From Pseudomonadota bacterium (lineage in GTDB: Bacteria > Desulfobacterota > Desulfovibrionia > Desulfovibrionales > Desulfovibrionaceae), in NCBI GenBank assembly GCA_023411815.1, contig JAEYOJ010000105.1, positions 1 through 63,894 on the forward strand: 63,894 nucleotides of DNA. Direction: 5' to 3'. Shown here piece by piece: positions 1 to 7,758 of the stretch (positions are counted from its first letter, which is position 1; each line of letters opens with the position of its first letter). The notes beneath the pieces are model-generated. The model saw nothing but the letters and a program-made list of their open reading frames with translations, had not been told where the DNA came from and made no database searches. The translations under genes and the position numbers were made by a program.

Positions 1-2
1 CA

Positions 3-119
3 CCAGGGGCGGACGCGCCCCTGGACCCGCGAAGTTCGTTTGCCGATCGGCATAAAAATGCGGGGGGTCCGGGGGAACCGTTGCTCCCCCGGCCGCCGGA
101 GGCATCTTGTCTTGACGCA
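3..119. repeat. Dispersed intergenic hairpin repeat, copy 1 (head-to-head pair)
   Basis: Bases 3-31 hold CCAGGGGCG facing CGCCCCTGG followed by ACCCGCG, which is the reverse orientation of the repeat core. Bases 60-119 hold the outward part in the opposite orientation, including GGCCGCCGGAGGCA and CTTGTCTTG. The last block recurs almost unchanged at 28466-28497. The copy lies downstream of the minus-strand methyltransferase, so it may also serve as its transcription terminator. Confidence 0.6.
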
Positions 120-187
120 CGGCGCACGCGCCGGTCCGGCAATCACGCATCCGTCACGCAAGCGTAACCGACTCCCGATAGCGTTCT

Positions 188-838
188 TCAAGCCCGCCTG
201 GCCACGGCCAGGCCCAGGGCCCCGAGGAAACGGCGATCAAGAAGCTCCAGAACCAAACCATGCCGCGCGAGGATGCCCTCCAGGCCTCCTGCCCGCAGGA
301 AATCCCGGAATCCCTTGTAATGCTCCCTGCCGGCGGCCCGCTCCACCGGATGCATGCACCAGTGCGCGGCCTGCGCCACGACGCCTCGCGGCACGAGCCA
401 GTCGGCCACGAGAATCCTGCCGCCGGGGCGCAGGACGCGCAAGGCCTCGCGCAACATGGCGTCCTGGTCTCCTCGCGTGTTCTCGTGCAAGGCCAGCACG
501 AGGCACACGCAATCGACACTCGCGTCCCGCACGGGCAGCAGGGTCGCGTCGGCTCGCGCCAGGCTTCCGGCCAGGCCGTTGCGCCGGGCCTTGTCCAGCA
601 TGGCCGCGGACAGATCAACGCCCATGGCCCGCACGCCCCGTCGCCGGAGCATGGCCATGAGCACGCCCGTGCCGCAGGCCAGGTCCAGCACGCGGCCCGT
701 TGCGCCGTATCCGGCGGACAGGATAAGGCGGCGCAGCTCCCGCCGCAGGGGCGCAAGCGCCCAACTCGTGGAAAGATCGTAGATTGGAGCAATATCCTGG
801 TAGCCGTCAGCCTGCTTTCCCGTGTATGCTTGACCCAT
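188..838 (-). CDS. Class I SAM-dependent methyltransferase
   Basis: A 216-residue protein with the Rossmann-fold methyltransferase motifs. Motif I is VLDLACGTGVL (about residues 50-60), followed by a GVDLSAAML segment for SAM ribose binding and the ALRVLRPGGRILVAD post-motif III strand near residue 140. The pattern matches the UbiE/COQ5-like Methyltransf_11/25 group, but the substrate cannot be told from sequence. It is divergent from phoH with only 40 bases between the two starts, so both promoters must lie in or overlap the coding starts. No other metabolic gene sits beside it. Family call is secure; function is open. Confidence 0.85.
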   Translation of the reverse strand: MGQAYTGKQADGYQDIAPIYDLSTSWALAPLRRELRRLILSAGYGATGRVLDLACGTGVLMAMLRRRGVRAMGVDLSAAMLDKARRNGLAGSLARADATLLPVRDASVDCVCLVLALHENTRGDQDAMLREALRVLRPGGRILVADWLVPRGVVAQAAHWCMHPVERAAGREHYKGFRDFLRAGGLEGILARHGLVLELLDRRFLGALGLAVARRA

Positions 839-878
839 AGTATCCCCAAATCACGTCTACAAGGAGCAAGGTGAGCGG

Positions 879-2084
879 ATGGATCAGCGCAAGCAGTTCA
901 TCGTGGACACCAACGTCCTGCTCGAAGACCCGGAGTGCATCCGCAAGCTGCGCAACGGCATCGAGAACGATGTCTTCGTGCCCTACCATGTTTTGCTCGA
1001 ACTCAACAAATTCAAGAAGGATGCCCGGCTGGCGCACATCGCCGCCAAGGTGGTCAAGAACCTGCTGGAGGGCAGGGATCAATATACCGTCTTGGACACG
1101 GACAAGGTGGCCGAGCCTTTTCAGGATTTGGTGGACGGCTACATCCTGGACGAGGTGCGCAGAAGCGGGCTCGCCGAGCCCATCCTGGTCACCAACGACA
1201 AGATCCTGCAACTGCTGGCCGCCAAGCAGGGCATCAAGAGCGAGTTCTACCGCGAGTCCGTGCCGTTCAAGTCCGACGCCGAGTACTTCACCGGCTTCGT
1301 GGGCGGTCGCGAGGAGCGCGTGCCCAACTGTTTCTTCTGGGAGGAGGGCAGGCCAGTGTTCTGGGGCCGGGACGAGGAGGGCCGCTTTGAGGAGAAGGCT
1401 GTCTCCTACCAGCACAAGGTCTGGAACGTCACCCCGCGCAACGTCTACCAGAACCTGGCCATGGAGCTTTTGACCAACCCGTGCATCGACGTGGTCTCCA
1501 TCCAGAGCGAGGCCGGCTACGGCAAGAGCTTCCTGGCCCTGGCCGCGGCTCTGCATCTGGTGCTGGAACGAAAGGACCAGCGCAAGATCTACGTGGTCAA
1601 GCCCATGGTCGAGATCGGCCAGAAGATGGGCTACCTGCCCGGCGGGGTGGAGGACAAGATGGAGCCGTACACGCGCTACGTCGGCGACCTCGTGTCCAAG
1701 CTGCACGCCATGCGCCCGGCCAACCGCCTGTTCCTGGACGCGGAGCAGTATCCGCCCAGGTTCGACCCCAAGAAGTTCGAGTTGCTGCCGCTCAACTACA
1801 TCCGGGGCATGACCATCGAGAACGCCGTGGTCATTGTCGACGAGATGCAGAACATGTCCCGCTCCGAGTGCCGGGCGCTGCTCTCGCGCATGGGCGAGGG
1901 CGTCAAATGCTTCTGCCTGGGCGACATCCGCCAGGTGGACCATCCCTACCTGAACCAGGAGAACAACGGCCTGAACTGGCTGGTCAAGAAGTTCAAGGGC
2001 GCGGAGAACTACGCGCACCTGGTGCTCAAGGGCGAGAAATCGCGCGGGCCGATCACGGACCTGGTCATCAAGTCCGGGCTGTAG
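879..2084 (+). CDS. PIN domain-PhoH family ATPase
   Basis: A 401-residue two-domain protein. The N-terminal part (about 1-135) is a PIN nuclease-like domain opening with FIVDTNVLLEDP, where the first Asp of the acidic cluster is present. The C-terminal part (about 190-395) is the PhoH P-loop ATPase with Walker A GYGKS at 213-217 and Walker B VDEMQ near 320-324. PIN-PhoH (PhoH2-type) proteins are RNA-acting ATPases or helicases with an associated ribonuclease in the cases studied. A purine-rich ribosome site (AAGGTGAGCGG) precedes the ATG. It ends at a strong hairpin terminator, so it looks monocistronic. No antitoxin-like gene lies just upstream. Confidence 0.9.
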   Translation: MDQRKQFIVDTNVLLEDPECIRKLRNGIENDVFVPYHVLLELNKFKKDARLAHIAAKVVKNLLEGRDQYTVLDTDKVAEPFQDLVDGYILDEVRRSGLAEPILVTNDKILQLLAAKQGIKSEFYRESVPFKSDAEYFTGFVGGREERVPNCFFWEEGRPVFWGRDEEGRFEEKAVSYQHKVWNVTPRNVYQNLAMELLTNPCIDVVSIQSEAGYGKSFLALAAALHLVLERKDQRKIYVVKPMVEIGQKMGYLPGGVEDKMEPYTRYVGDLVSKLHAMRPANRLFLDAEQYPPRFDPKKFELLPLNYIRGMTIENAVVIVDEMQNMSRSECRALLSRMGEGVKCFCLGDIRQVDHPYLNQENNGLNWLVKKFKGAENYAHLVLKGEKSRGPITDLVIKSGL

Positions 2085-2103
2085 GATCATGGAAGCTTGG
2101 GGT

Positions 2104-2150
2104 AAGGCCCGGCGGGAAGCATTTTCCCCGCCGGGCCTTGTCGTTTACGG
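2104..2150 (+). terminator. Rho-independent terminator after phoH
   Basis: AAGGCCCGGCGGG and CCCGCCGGGCCTT form a 13-bp stem around a roughly 10-base loop, followed by GTCGTTT. It lies 20 bases after the phoH stop. Confidence 0.8.
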
Positions 2151-2426
2151 AATCGCGCAAAAGAAGCGTTCCCGGCAGGCGAGAGCCTGGAAAGGGATGT
2201 TTCGCGGTCCGTTCTTGAAGTGTCCCGATATTACCGCAAAAGAGATTCCCACGTGAACAACATGTCACGGGCCGCTTGAAAGAACCGTTCGGGTGCTGGA
2301 CAGAGTCGGGCATGATCGGCATGCTGATCACGCTGAACGCCGTCCGCTGCTAGGCCTTTAGCGCCGGGCGCGCAATCGTAACCTTGCCATCATTGTTCCG
2401 ACATTACAGGGATCTGCGGCGCGCGT
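2151..2426. other. Intergenic stretch with no recognised feature
   Basis: Between the phoH terminator and the EAL gene I see no coding frame with a ribosome site, no tRNA-like fold and no clear operator. It presumably holds the promoter of the EAL gene. Confidence 0.4.
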
Positions 2427-4226
2427 ATGTTCCGTTCCGATCTGCTGGCCTTGCTCAGGGCCGCCATTCGTCACCTGCACACATTCACTCGCCCGGGCTC
2501 GGCATGGAAGCCGGGCGACACGCCGGAGCCGCCCCGTATGCCGGAAACCATGCGCAGCCTTTCCGCCGCCTCCCTGGTCGCCGGACGGAACACGCACGAG
2601 CATGCCCGCGTCCAGCACGATTTCGGCTTCCTGCGCCAGGACGCGCGCCGGAAGATCGAAGCCGTGCTGGATGATGCCGGGGGTTTTTGGCTGTTCTATT
2701 TCGAGATCGACAACTTCGCCATTTTCCGCGGCCTGCTTGGCGCGGACGTGGGCCAGGCCCTGCTCGGCCTCATGGAGCGCGAGTTGTCGGCCATGTCCGA
2801 GGGTTTCCTGCGCGACTGCGCCCTGCGGTTCCAGGAGCGCCTGGAGCCGGGCTCGTTCCTCATCCTGTGCGCCGCGCCGGAGTCCTGCCGCGAGCGATTT
2901 TGCACGGCGATGGCCGCATTCCGCCTGCACCTCAAGGGCGCTCTCAAGCGCGAGTCGCTGCGCCTGTCGGGCCAGGTCCTGGATGTGCTCACGGGCTGCG
3001 CGCGAGTGAGCATGCCCAGGCGCGGCACCCTGGAGGGCGCGATCTACTCGGCCCTGTGCGATGCCCAGCGCGCGGCGCGCGGCCAGCTCGACGGGGGCAA
3101 GCTGGCGCTCATGGGCGAATTCCGGGAGATCGTCGAAGGCCAGCGCCTGGGCGCGGTCTACCAGCCCATCGCGAACCTCTCCACGGGCGCAATCGACGCC
3201 TGGGAGGCCCTGGCCAGGGGACCCAGGGACAGCCTTTTCCATGCGCCATCGGCGCTGTTCGACTTCGCGGAGGAGGTCGGCCAAATCTTCCACCTGGAGC
3301 GGGCCTGCCGCGAGGCGGCCATCCGTGGCCTGGGCGGCCTGGGGCCGGAGCAGAAGCTTTTCCTGAACATCCACCCGCGCACGCTCGTCTCGCCCGACTT
3401 CTCGCCCGGCGAGACGCTCGGCCTGCTGGAGAAGCACGGAATGTCCCCGCGCCAGGTGGTCTTCGAGATCACCGAGCGCCACTGCGTCAAGGATTTCACC
3501 TTGTTCCACCGCACCCTGGAGCACTACCGGGGACAGGGCTATCAGGTGGCCGTGGACGACGTGGGCACGGGCTACTCGGGGCTGTGGTCCATAGCCGAGA
3601 TCCGCCCGGACTATCTCAAGATCGACATGTCGCTCGTGCGCAACATCGACACCAACCCGATCAAGCGCGCCCTGCTGGAAACCTTCGTGACCTTCGCCGA
3701 CAAGATCGGCTGCCGGCTCATAGCCGAGGGCGTGGAAACTCCCGGCGAGCTGTCCACGCTCATGCACTTGGGAGTGCATTACGGCCAGGGCTACCACCTC
3801 GCGCGGCCGGGCCAGCCCAAGCCCATGGACATAGCCGCGCTGCCCAGGCGCGGCGTATCGCGCGGGGTGCTGGCCGGCCTGGAGCTCAAGTGCTCCCTGC
3901 CGCTGCGCGACGTGGCCGAGCCGGCCCAGGTCGTGGAGCCGAATACGCCCGTGCACGAGGTCCGCCAGCTCCTGCACGGCGGCGAGGCCATCAGCGCCGT
4001 GGTCGTTGTGGACGGCGAGCTCCCCCAGGGGCTGGTCATGAGCCACCACCTGGACCGGGCCCTGAGCACGCCCTACGGCCTGTCGCTCTATTCGCACCGC
4101 GACGTGACGCGCATCATGGACCCCTCGCCGCTGACCGCCGAGGCCGACGCGCCCGTGGAGGTCGTGGCCCGCAAGGCCATGGGCCGCGAGAAGTTCAAGA
4201 TCTACGACCACATCATCGTCACGTAG
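2427..4226 (+). CDS. c-di-GMP phosphodiesterase (EAL-CBS), truncated by an amber codon
   Basis: A 599-residue frame. Residues about 85-225 look like a degenerate GGDEF fold without the signature. An EAL domain follows (about 230-470) with the expected catalytic set: EALARG, the Asn of NIHP, the Glu of FEITER, DDVGTGYSG, KID, AEGVET and QGYHLARP, so it should hydrolyse c-di-GMP. A CBS pair begins near 485. The frame stops at TAG (4224-4226) inside the second CBS motif, and the same frame continues for another 224 codons with the rest of that CBS motif and a GGDEF domain. Start at 2427 is the first ATG; ATG at 2538 is an alternative. Either the full protein is broken or the base is wrong. Confidence 0.8.
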   Translation: MFRSDLLALLRAAIRHLHTFTRPGSAWKPGDTPEPPRMPETMRSLSAASLVAGRNTHEHARVQHDFGFLRQDARRKIEAVLDDAGGFWLFYFEIDNFAIFRGLLGADVGQALLGLMERELSAMSEGFLRDCALRFQERLEPGSFLILCAAPESCRERFCTAMAAFRLHLKGALKRESLRLSGQVLDVLTGCARVSMPRRGTLEGAIYSALCDAQRAARGQLDGGKLALMGEFREIVEGQRLGAVYQPIANLSTGAIDAWEALARGPRDSLFHAPSALFDFAEEVGQIFHLERACREAAIRGLGGLGPEQKLFLNIHPRTLVSPDFSPGETLGLLEKHGMSPRQVVFEITERHCVKDFTLFHRTLEHYRGQGYQVAVDDVGTGYSGLWSIAEIRPDYLKIDMSLVRNIDTNPIKRALLETFVTFADKIGCRLIAEGVETPGELSTLMHLGVHYGQGYHLARPGQPKPMDIAALPRRGVSRGVLAGLELKCSLPLRDVAEPAQVVEPNTPVHEVRQLLHGGEAISAVVVVDGELPQGLVMSHHLDRALSTPYGLSLYSHRDVTRIMDPSPLTAEADAPVEVVARKAMGREKFKIYDHIIVT

Positions 4227-4898
4227 CGCGGGCGCTACGTGGGCATCGCCTCGGTGCAGCGCATCCTGGACACCCTGGCCCTGGTGCAGGTGGAGATGGC
4301 CAAGGGCGCCAATCCGCTCACGGGCCTGCCGGGCAACGTGAGCATCGAGCGCGAGCTGGAGGCCCGCTCCGCGGCGGGCGCGACCTTCAGCATCGTCTAC
4401 GCCGACCTGGACAACTTCAAGGCCTTCAACGACACCTACGGCTTTCCCGAGGGCGACAAGGTGATCCTGCTCCTGTCGCGCATAACGGCCTGGGCCATGC
4501 GCCGGCATGGCGCGAGCGGCGACTTCCTGGGCCACGTGGGCGGCGACGACTTCGTGCTCGTGACCCGGCCCGAGAAGGCCGAGCGCATCTGTAGGGCCGT
4601 GGCCCGCTGCTTCGGCCGCCATGTGCGCCGGCATTACCCGCGCGGCGATCGCGAGCGCGGCTTCGTCACGGCCAAGGACCGCTCGGGCCGCATAACCGAT
4701 TTTCCTCTGGTCAGCGTGTCCCTGGCCATAGTGGATTGCCTGGGCCAGTGCAGCCTGGATTCCATCGGCCGCCGCGCGGCGGAAATGAAGAATTTCGCCA
4801 AGACCCAGCCGGGCAACTCGTGGGCCCGCGACCGCCGTTCGCCACTGGGATGCGGCGGCGGTCACGGCTGCGGAGGGGCGGCCGGCGACGGGGCATGA
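4227..4898 (+). pseudogene. GGDEF half severed from the EAL-CBS protein by an in-frame stop
   Basis: Reading on in the same frame after the TAG gives RGRYVGIASVQRIL (end of the second CBS motif), then LTGLPGN, a typical opening of a GGDEF domain, YADLDNFKAFND for Mg/nucleotide binding, and the active-site loop as GGDDF, a conservative variant of GGDEF. The first possible start, GTG at 4239, is the valine inside a CBS strand and has no ribosome site, so this is a continuation rather than an independent gene. The C-terminus ends in a Gly/Cys-rich tail. EAL-CBS-GGDEF is a known domain order in bifunctional or sensor c-di-GMP proteins. Confidence 0.75.
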
Positions 4899-4980
4899 GT
4901 ATCAACACCCTTTGGATGAACCGGAAGGGGGCCTTGCCTGCCGGCGGCTCACCCTCCCGGTCGATGCCTTGAGACATGAC

Positions 4981-5877
4981 CTACCCGCGAGCTTCGGCAT
5001 CAGCCTCGGAAAATGCCTCGCGCATGGCCGAAAGGCCGTTCAAGGCGGCCGGGAATCCGGCGTAACCGGCCATCTGCATGGCCACTTCGACCATCTCCTC
5101 GCGTGTCAGCCCCACGTTCAGGCCCGCCTTCACGTGCACCTTCAACTGCGGGCGCATGGTGCCGCGCGCGATGCTTGCGGCGATCATGCCGATCTCCTTG
5201 CGATGGGGCGACAGACCGGGGCGGGAAAGGACGTCGCCGTAGGAGAAATCCAGAATGAACCGGCCCATGTCCGGGGCCAGGTCCGCCAAGCTGTCCAGCA
5301 CCTTCTGCCCCGCGCCCCGGCTGGTGCTCTCCAGCGCCGCCAGGCCGCGCGTGCGCCGCTCGGCGTCGGCCGGGACGGACGGAATACATGGCTTCACGCC
5401 GCGCTCCTCGAATACGAACCGTGCCGCGGACAAGGCGTTGAGTCCCGCGGGAAAGCCCGCGAACACAGTGGTAACATAGATGGTCTCCACCACTTCCTGC
5501 GGCGTCAGGCCTGCGTTCAGGCCGCCCCCGATGTGGAACCTGAGCTGCGGCTCCGCGTTGCCCAAGGCGGCCAGGGCAGCGATGGTGGCCACCTGCCTGT
5601 CCTGGAGGGCCAAGCCAGGCCGGGCGTACACGTCGCCATAGCCGAAAGCCACCACGAACCCCACCATGTCCGGGGCGATGTCATCCAGGGCCGCGTGCAG
5701 ATCCGCCTCGGCCCTGGGATTGAGCAAGGCCAGCATTTCGCGGCCCGTGCGCATGCGTCGATCATCCATAGTCGTCCCCTCGTTCCGCTCGGCAAACGCC
5801 GGGGTTGCCGAGGCAGTCGCAGCCGCCAAGACCGCCACGACTCCTATTGCCAGCATCCGGTGAAGAAAGCCGCGCAT
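4981..5877 (-). CDS. Exported protein with two carboxymuconolactone decarboxylase (CMD) domains
   Basis: A 298-residue protein with a Sec signal peptide (short basic N-terminus, a hydrophobic stretch to about residue 27, ATPAFA before the likely cut). Two tandem CMD repeats follow. Repeat one carries the RFHIGGGLNAGLTPQEVVE helix pair and repeat two KVHVKAGLNVGLTREEMVE, each followed by a YAGFPAALN-type segment. Neither repeat has the CxxC of AhpD peroxidases, so a peroxidase role is unlikely; the decarboxylase-like fold is all that can be stated. It is divergent from the LysR gene at 5970 and a LysR-type palindrome lies between them, so it is the likely target of that regulator. Confidence 0.8.
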   Translation of the reverse strand: MRGFLHRMLAIGVVAVLAAATASATPAFAERNEGTTMDDRRMRTGREMLALLNPRAEADLHAALDDIAPDMVGFVVAFGYGDVYARPGLALQDRQVATIAALAALGNAEPQLRFHIGGGLNAGLTPQEVVETIYVTTVFAGFPAGLNALSAARFVFEERGVKPCIPSVPADAERRTRGLAALESTSRGAGQKVLDSLADLAPDMGRFILDFSYGDVLSRPGLSPHRKEIGMIAASIARGTMRPQLKVHVKAGLNVGLTREEMVEVAMQMAGYAGFPAALNGLSAMREAFSEADAEARG

Positions 5878-5936
5878 AGTCCCTTCTGGGGTTTCCCAAC
5901 CCTAGCGCTACGCCTATGCATACCGGAAATATATTT

Positions 5937-5957
5937 CACATGGCTGATCGATATGTG
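5937..5957. promoter_or_regulatory. LysR-type T-N11-A operator
   Basis: CACAT and ATGTG face each other across exactly 11 bases, which is the classic LysR-family binding geometry. The site sits between the divergent CMD and lysR starts. A second perfect 12-base palindrome, GAAATATATTTC, lies just beside it at 5926-5937. Confidence 0.65.
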
Positions 5958-5969
5958 TAGGATATCACT

Positions 5970-6866
5970 ATGGAGCTGCGACAGCTGCGTTATTTCATCG
6001 CCCTGGCCGAAGAACTGCACTTCGGACGCGCCGCCGAGCGGGTGCACATCGCCCAGCCGCCCTTGAGCCTGGCCATCCGAAGCCTGGAAGAAGAGATTGG
6101 CGCGCGGCTGTTCGAGCGCAACAGCAGGGCCGTGCGCCTCACGCCCGCCGGCGCGGCCTTGCTGGCCGAGGCCCGGCAAACCCTCTTGCGATTGACCACG
6201 GCCGCCGACATCGCCCGGCGCATCCATCTGGGCGAAGCCGGGGAGTTGGCCGTGGGGTTCATGAATCCCGTCATGGACGCGGTGCTCTATCGAGCCCTGG
6301 TCGAGTTCCGGCGTCGTCGGCCCGATGTGGTCCTGCGTTTGCGCGAGTTCCCCACGCCAATCCAGCTGGAGGAGTTGCGCGCCGGGCGGCTCGACATCGC
6401 TTTCATCAGAACCACCGGAGCCGGCGCACAGGACCTGCGCGGCCTGACCACGCTCCAGGTCTGCAGGGAAAGCTACGTGCTGGCGCTGCCGAAGGGCCAT
6501 GCCCTGGCGGCTCTACGCCGCGTGCCTCTGGCGCGTGTCGGGGAGCATCCGCTCATCCTTTTCCCGCGCGCGGGCATGCCGCACCTGCACGATGCCATGC
6601 TCCAGGCCTTCCGCGACTGCGGGGTGGAGCCGGTCGTCAGTCAGGAGGTGCAGGGCAAGCACGCTTCCCTCGCCCTGGTGGCCGCCGGCCTTGGACTGTG
6701 CCTGGTGCCGGCTTCCGCGCGCGACTGGAAACGGCGGGGCGTGGTGCTCCGGCCGGTGGACGGACCGTTGCCGGTGGTGGAGATGAGCGCGGCCTGGAGG
6801 CCGGAGTGCGTTCCCGCCTCGGCCTTGGCCTTGGCGGAATTGGCGGCAAGCGGGAATTCCACATGA
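5970..6866 (+). CDS. LysR-family transcriptional regulator
   Basis: A 298-residue protein of standard LysR length. The N-terminal winged helix-turn-helix is clear: MELRQLRYFIALAEELHFG, then AAERVHIAQPPLSLAIRSLE and the LFERNSRAVRLTPAG end of the wing. The rest is a periplasmic-binding-protein-like effector domain. The HFGRAAERVHIAQPPLS form resembles the BenM/CatM/CbbR branch, several of which regulate aromatic degradation; together with a CMD-like neighbour this is suggestive only. It is divergently transcribed from the CMD gene and probably autoregulates from the T-N11-A site at 5937-5957. Confidence 0.9.
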   Translation: MELRQLRYFIALAEELHFGRAAERVHIAQPPLSLAIRSLEEEIGARLFERNSRAVRLTPAGAALLAEARQTLLRLTTAADIARRIHLGEAGELAVGFMNPVMDAVLYRALVEFRRRRPDVVLRLREFPTPIQLEELRAGRLDIAFIRTTGAGAQDLRGLTTLQVCRESYVLALPKGHALAALRRVPLARVGEHPLILFPRAGMPHLHDAMLQAFRDCGVEPVVSQEVQGKHASLALVAAGLGLCLVPASARDWKRRGVVLRPVDGPLPVVEMSAAWRPECVPASALALAELAASGNST

Positions 6867-6882
6867 ATGTTCGTGAACGAAC

Positions 6883-6951
6883 CGCGCGGGTCCAGGGCGT
6901 CGTCACGCCCTGGCGGGAGTGGGTCCGGGAGAGGAGCGAGCCGCTCTGGCG
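6883..6951 (+). repeat. Dispersed intergenic hairpin repeat, copy 2
   Basis: Forward copy: GCGGGTCCAGGG, the CCAGGGCGT/ACGCCCTGG hairpin at 6892-6912, then GGCGGG, GGTCCGGGAGAGG and a second weaker hairpin. It is very close to the reverse complement of copy 3 (20717-20790). It lies between the convergent lysR and ferredoxin genes and could act as a terminator. Confidence 0.65.
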
Positions 6952-6985
6952 GACAGAGCTCTGTCCCGGCTCTCATGCCTTTATC

Positions 6986-7630
6986 CTACAGCCCTAACTG
7001 ACGGCACAGGGACGGCTCCAAACGCTCCAATAGCGCGCCGAAGCGCTCGCCGCGACGGGCCTGGGCGAGATGCAGCGTAAGGCAGCGCACGGCCAGGGAC
7101 ACGGCTTCGTTTTCCGTGAACAGGCCGGGCAGTTCTTGGGCCAACCTCGGATGCCGGCCCAGGCGGCCGCCAAGCATGGCCCGCCAGCCCGCGCGCGCCG
7201 CGGCCAGGCTGCCGGTCGGGCAGGCCTTGGCGCAGGCCCCGCAGCGCAGACAGAGCGTTTCATCCAGCGTCAGCCCCTGCGCGTCCAGGCTTAGGGCGTT
7301 CTCGCGACAAGCCTCCAGACATGCGCCGCACCGCAGACAGGGTTCCTCGGTGACGCCGACCCCGGCCGCGCCGATGAAGCCGATGTCGGCGATCTGCGGC
7401 CGCGAGCAGCCGTTGGGGCAGCAGGACAGGGAGACGCGGAAGCAGTCGTGGGCCCGGAAGGGTTCGCCTGAGCCCAGTTTGGCCTGGATGCGTTCGGCCG
7501 GGGACAGCGCCTCCAGGGCCTGGCGCAGTCCGTGCGCGAGGGTTGCGCTGTCCAGTGCCCTGTGCGGACAGCTTCGCGTTCCCCGGCAGGCCTCGATCAC
7601 GAATCCCTTGGACCAGTCCTCAGGCTGCAT
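6986..7630 (-). CDS. Siroheme-reductase-like protein with 2x[4Fe-4S] ferredoxin domain
   Basis: A 214-residue protein. The N-terminal half resembles a piece of a nitrite/sulfite reductase haem-binding repeat, ending in CFRVSLSCCPNGCSRPQ, which carries the C-x3-C half of the siroheme-[4Fe-4S] ligand pattern. A ferredoxin module follows with two clusters, CLRCGACLEAC and CLRCGACAKACP. The architecture is like small dissimilatory-reductase-related ferredoxins of sulfate reducers; it is too short to be a complete sulfite reductase. The start has an AGGAGGAAAG ribosome site. A hairpin and a CRP/FNR-type palindrome lie within 65 bases upstream, suggesting redox or nitrosative control. Its reaction is unknown. 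Confidence 0.7.
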   Translation of the reverse strand: MQPEDWSKGFVIEACRGTRSCPHRALDSATLAHGLRQALEALSPAERIQAKLGSGEPFRAHDCFRVSLSCCPNGCSRPQIADIGFIGAAGVGVTEEPCLRCGACLEACRENALSLDAQGLTLDETLCLRCGACAKACPTGSLAAARAGWRAMLGGRLGRHPRLAQELPGLFTENEAVSLAVRCLTLHLAQARRGERFGALLERLEPSLCRQLGL

Positions 7631-7638
7631 GGCTTTCC

Positions 7639-7672
7639 TCCTGGATCATGCATAGCGCATGCATGTCCAGGA
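7639..7672. promoter_or_regulatory. Long inverted repeat at the ferredoxin 5' end
   Basis: TCCTGGA, TC, ATGCAT, then AGCGC, ATGCAT, G, TCCAGGA: an almost perfect hairpin with a single bulge. On the minus strand it ends right at the AGGAGG ribosome site of the ferredoxin gene, so folding in the mRNA could affect translation, or it may be an operator. Confidence 0.55.
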
Positions 7673-7674
7673 GG

Positions 7675-7692
7675 CCGTGACGCACATCACGG
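7675..7692. promoter_or_regulatory. CRP/FNR-family-like operator
   Basis: CCGTGA and TCACGG flank six bases (CGCACA), a perfect 6-6-6 palindrome. The GTGA-N6-TCAC core is the form bound by CRP/FNR-family regulators such as HcpR. It is 45 bases upstream of the ferredoxin start and just beyond the 3' end of the HD-GYP gene. Confidence 0.5.
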
Positions 7693-7758
7693 ACAATGTC
7701 CATGCGCGATGCGGCTCCGGCCTTGGCGGCCTGGGCGCGGCGGCGCAGGACTCCTTGA

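Noticed and set aside
4224..4226. TAG as a pyrrolysine codon
   Set aside because: Position is inside a CBS motif with no catalytic role, and no pylS or pylT is seen in the window; a point mutation or sequence error is simpler.
2358..4865. Minus-strand frame of 835 codons opposite the EAL-GGDEF gene
   Set aside because: Shadow of the plus-strand EAL/GGDEF coding sequence; composition is Ala/His/Gln/Val-rich with no motif.
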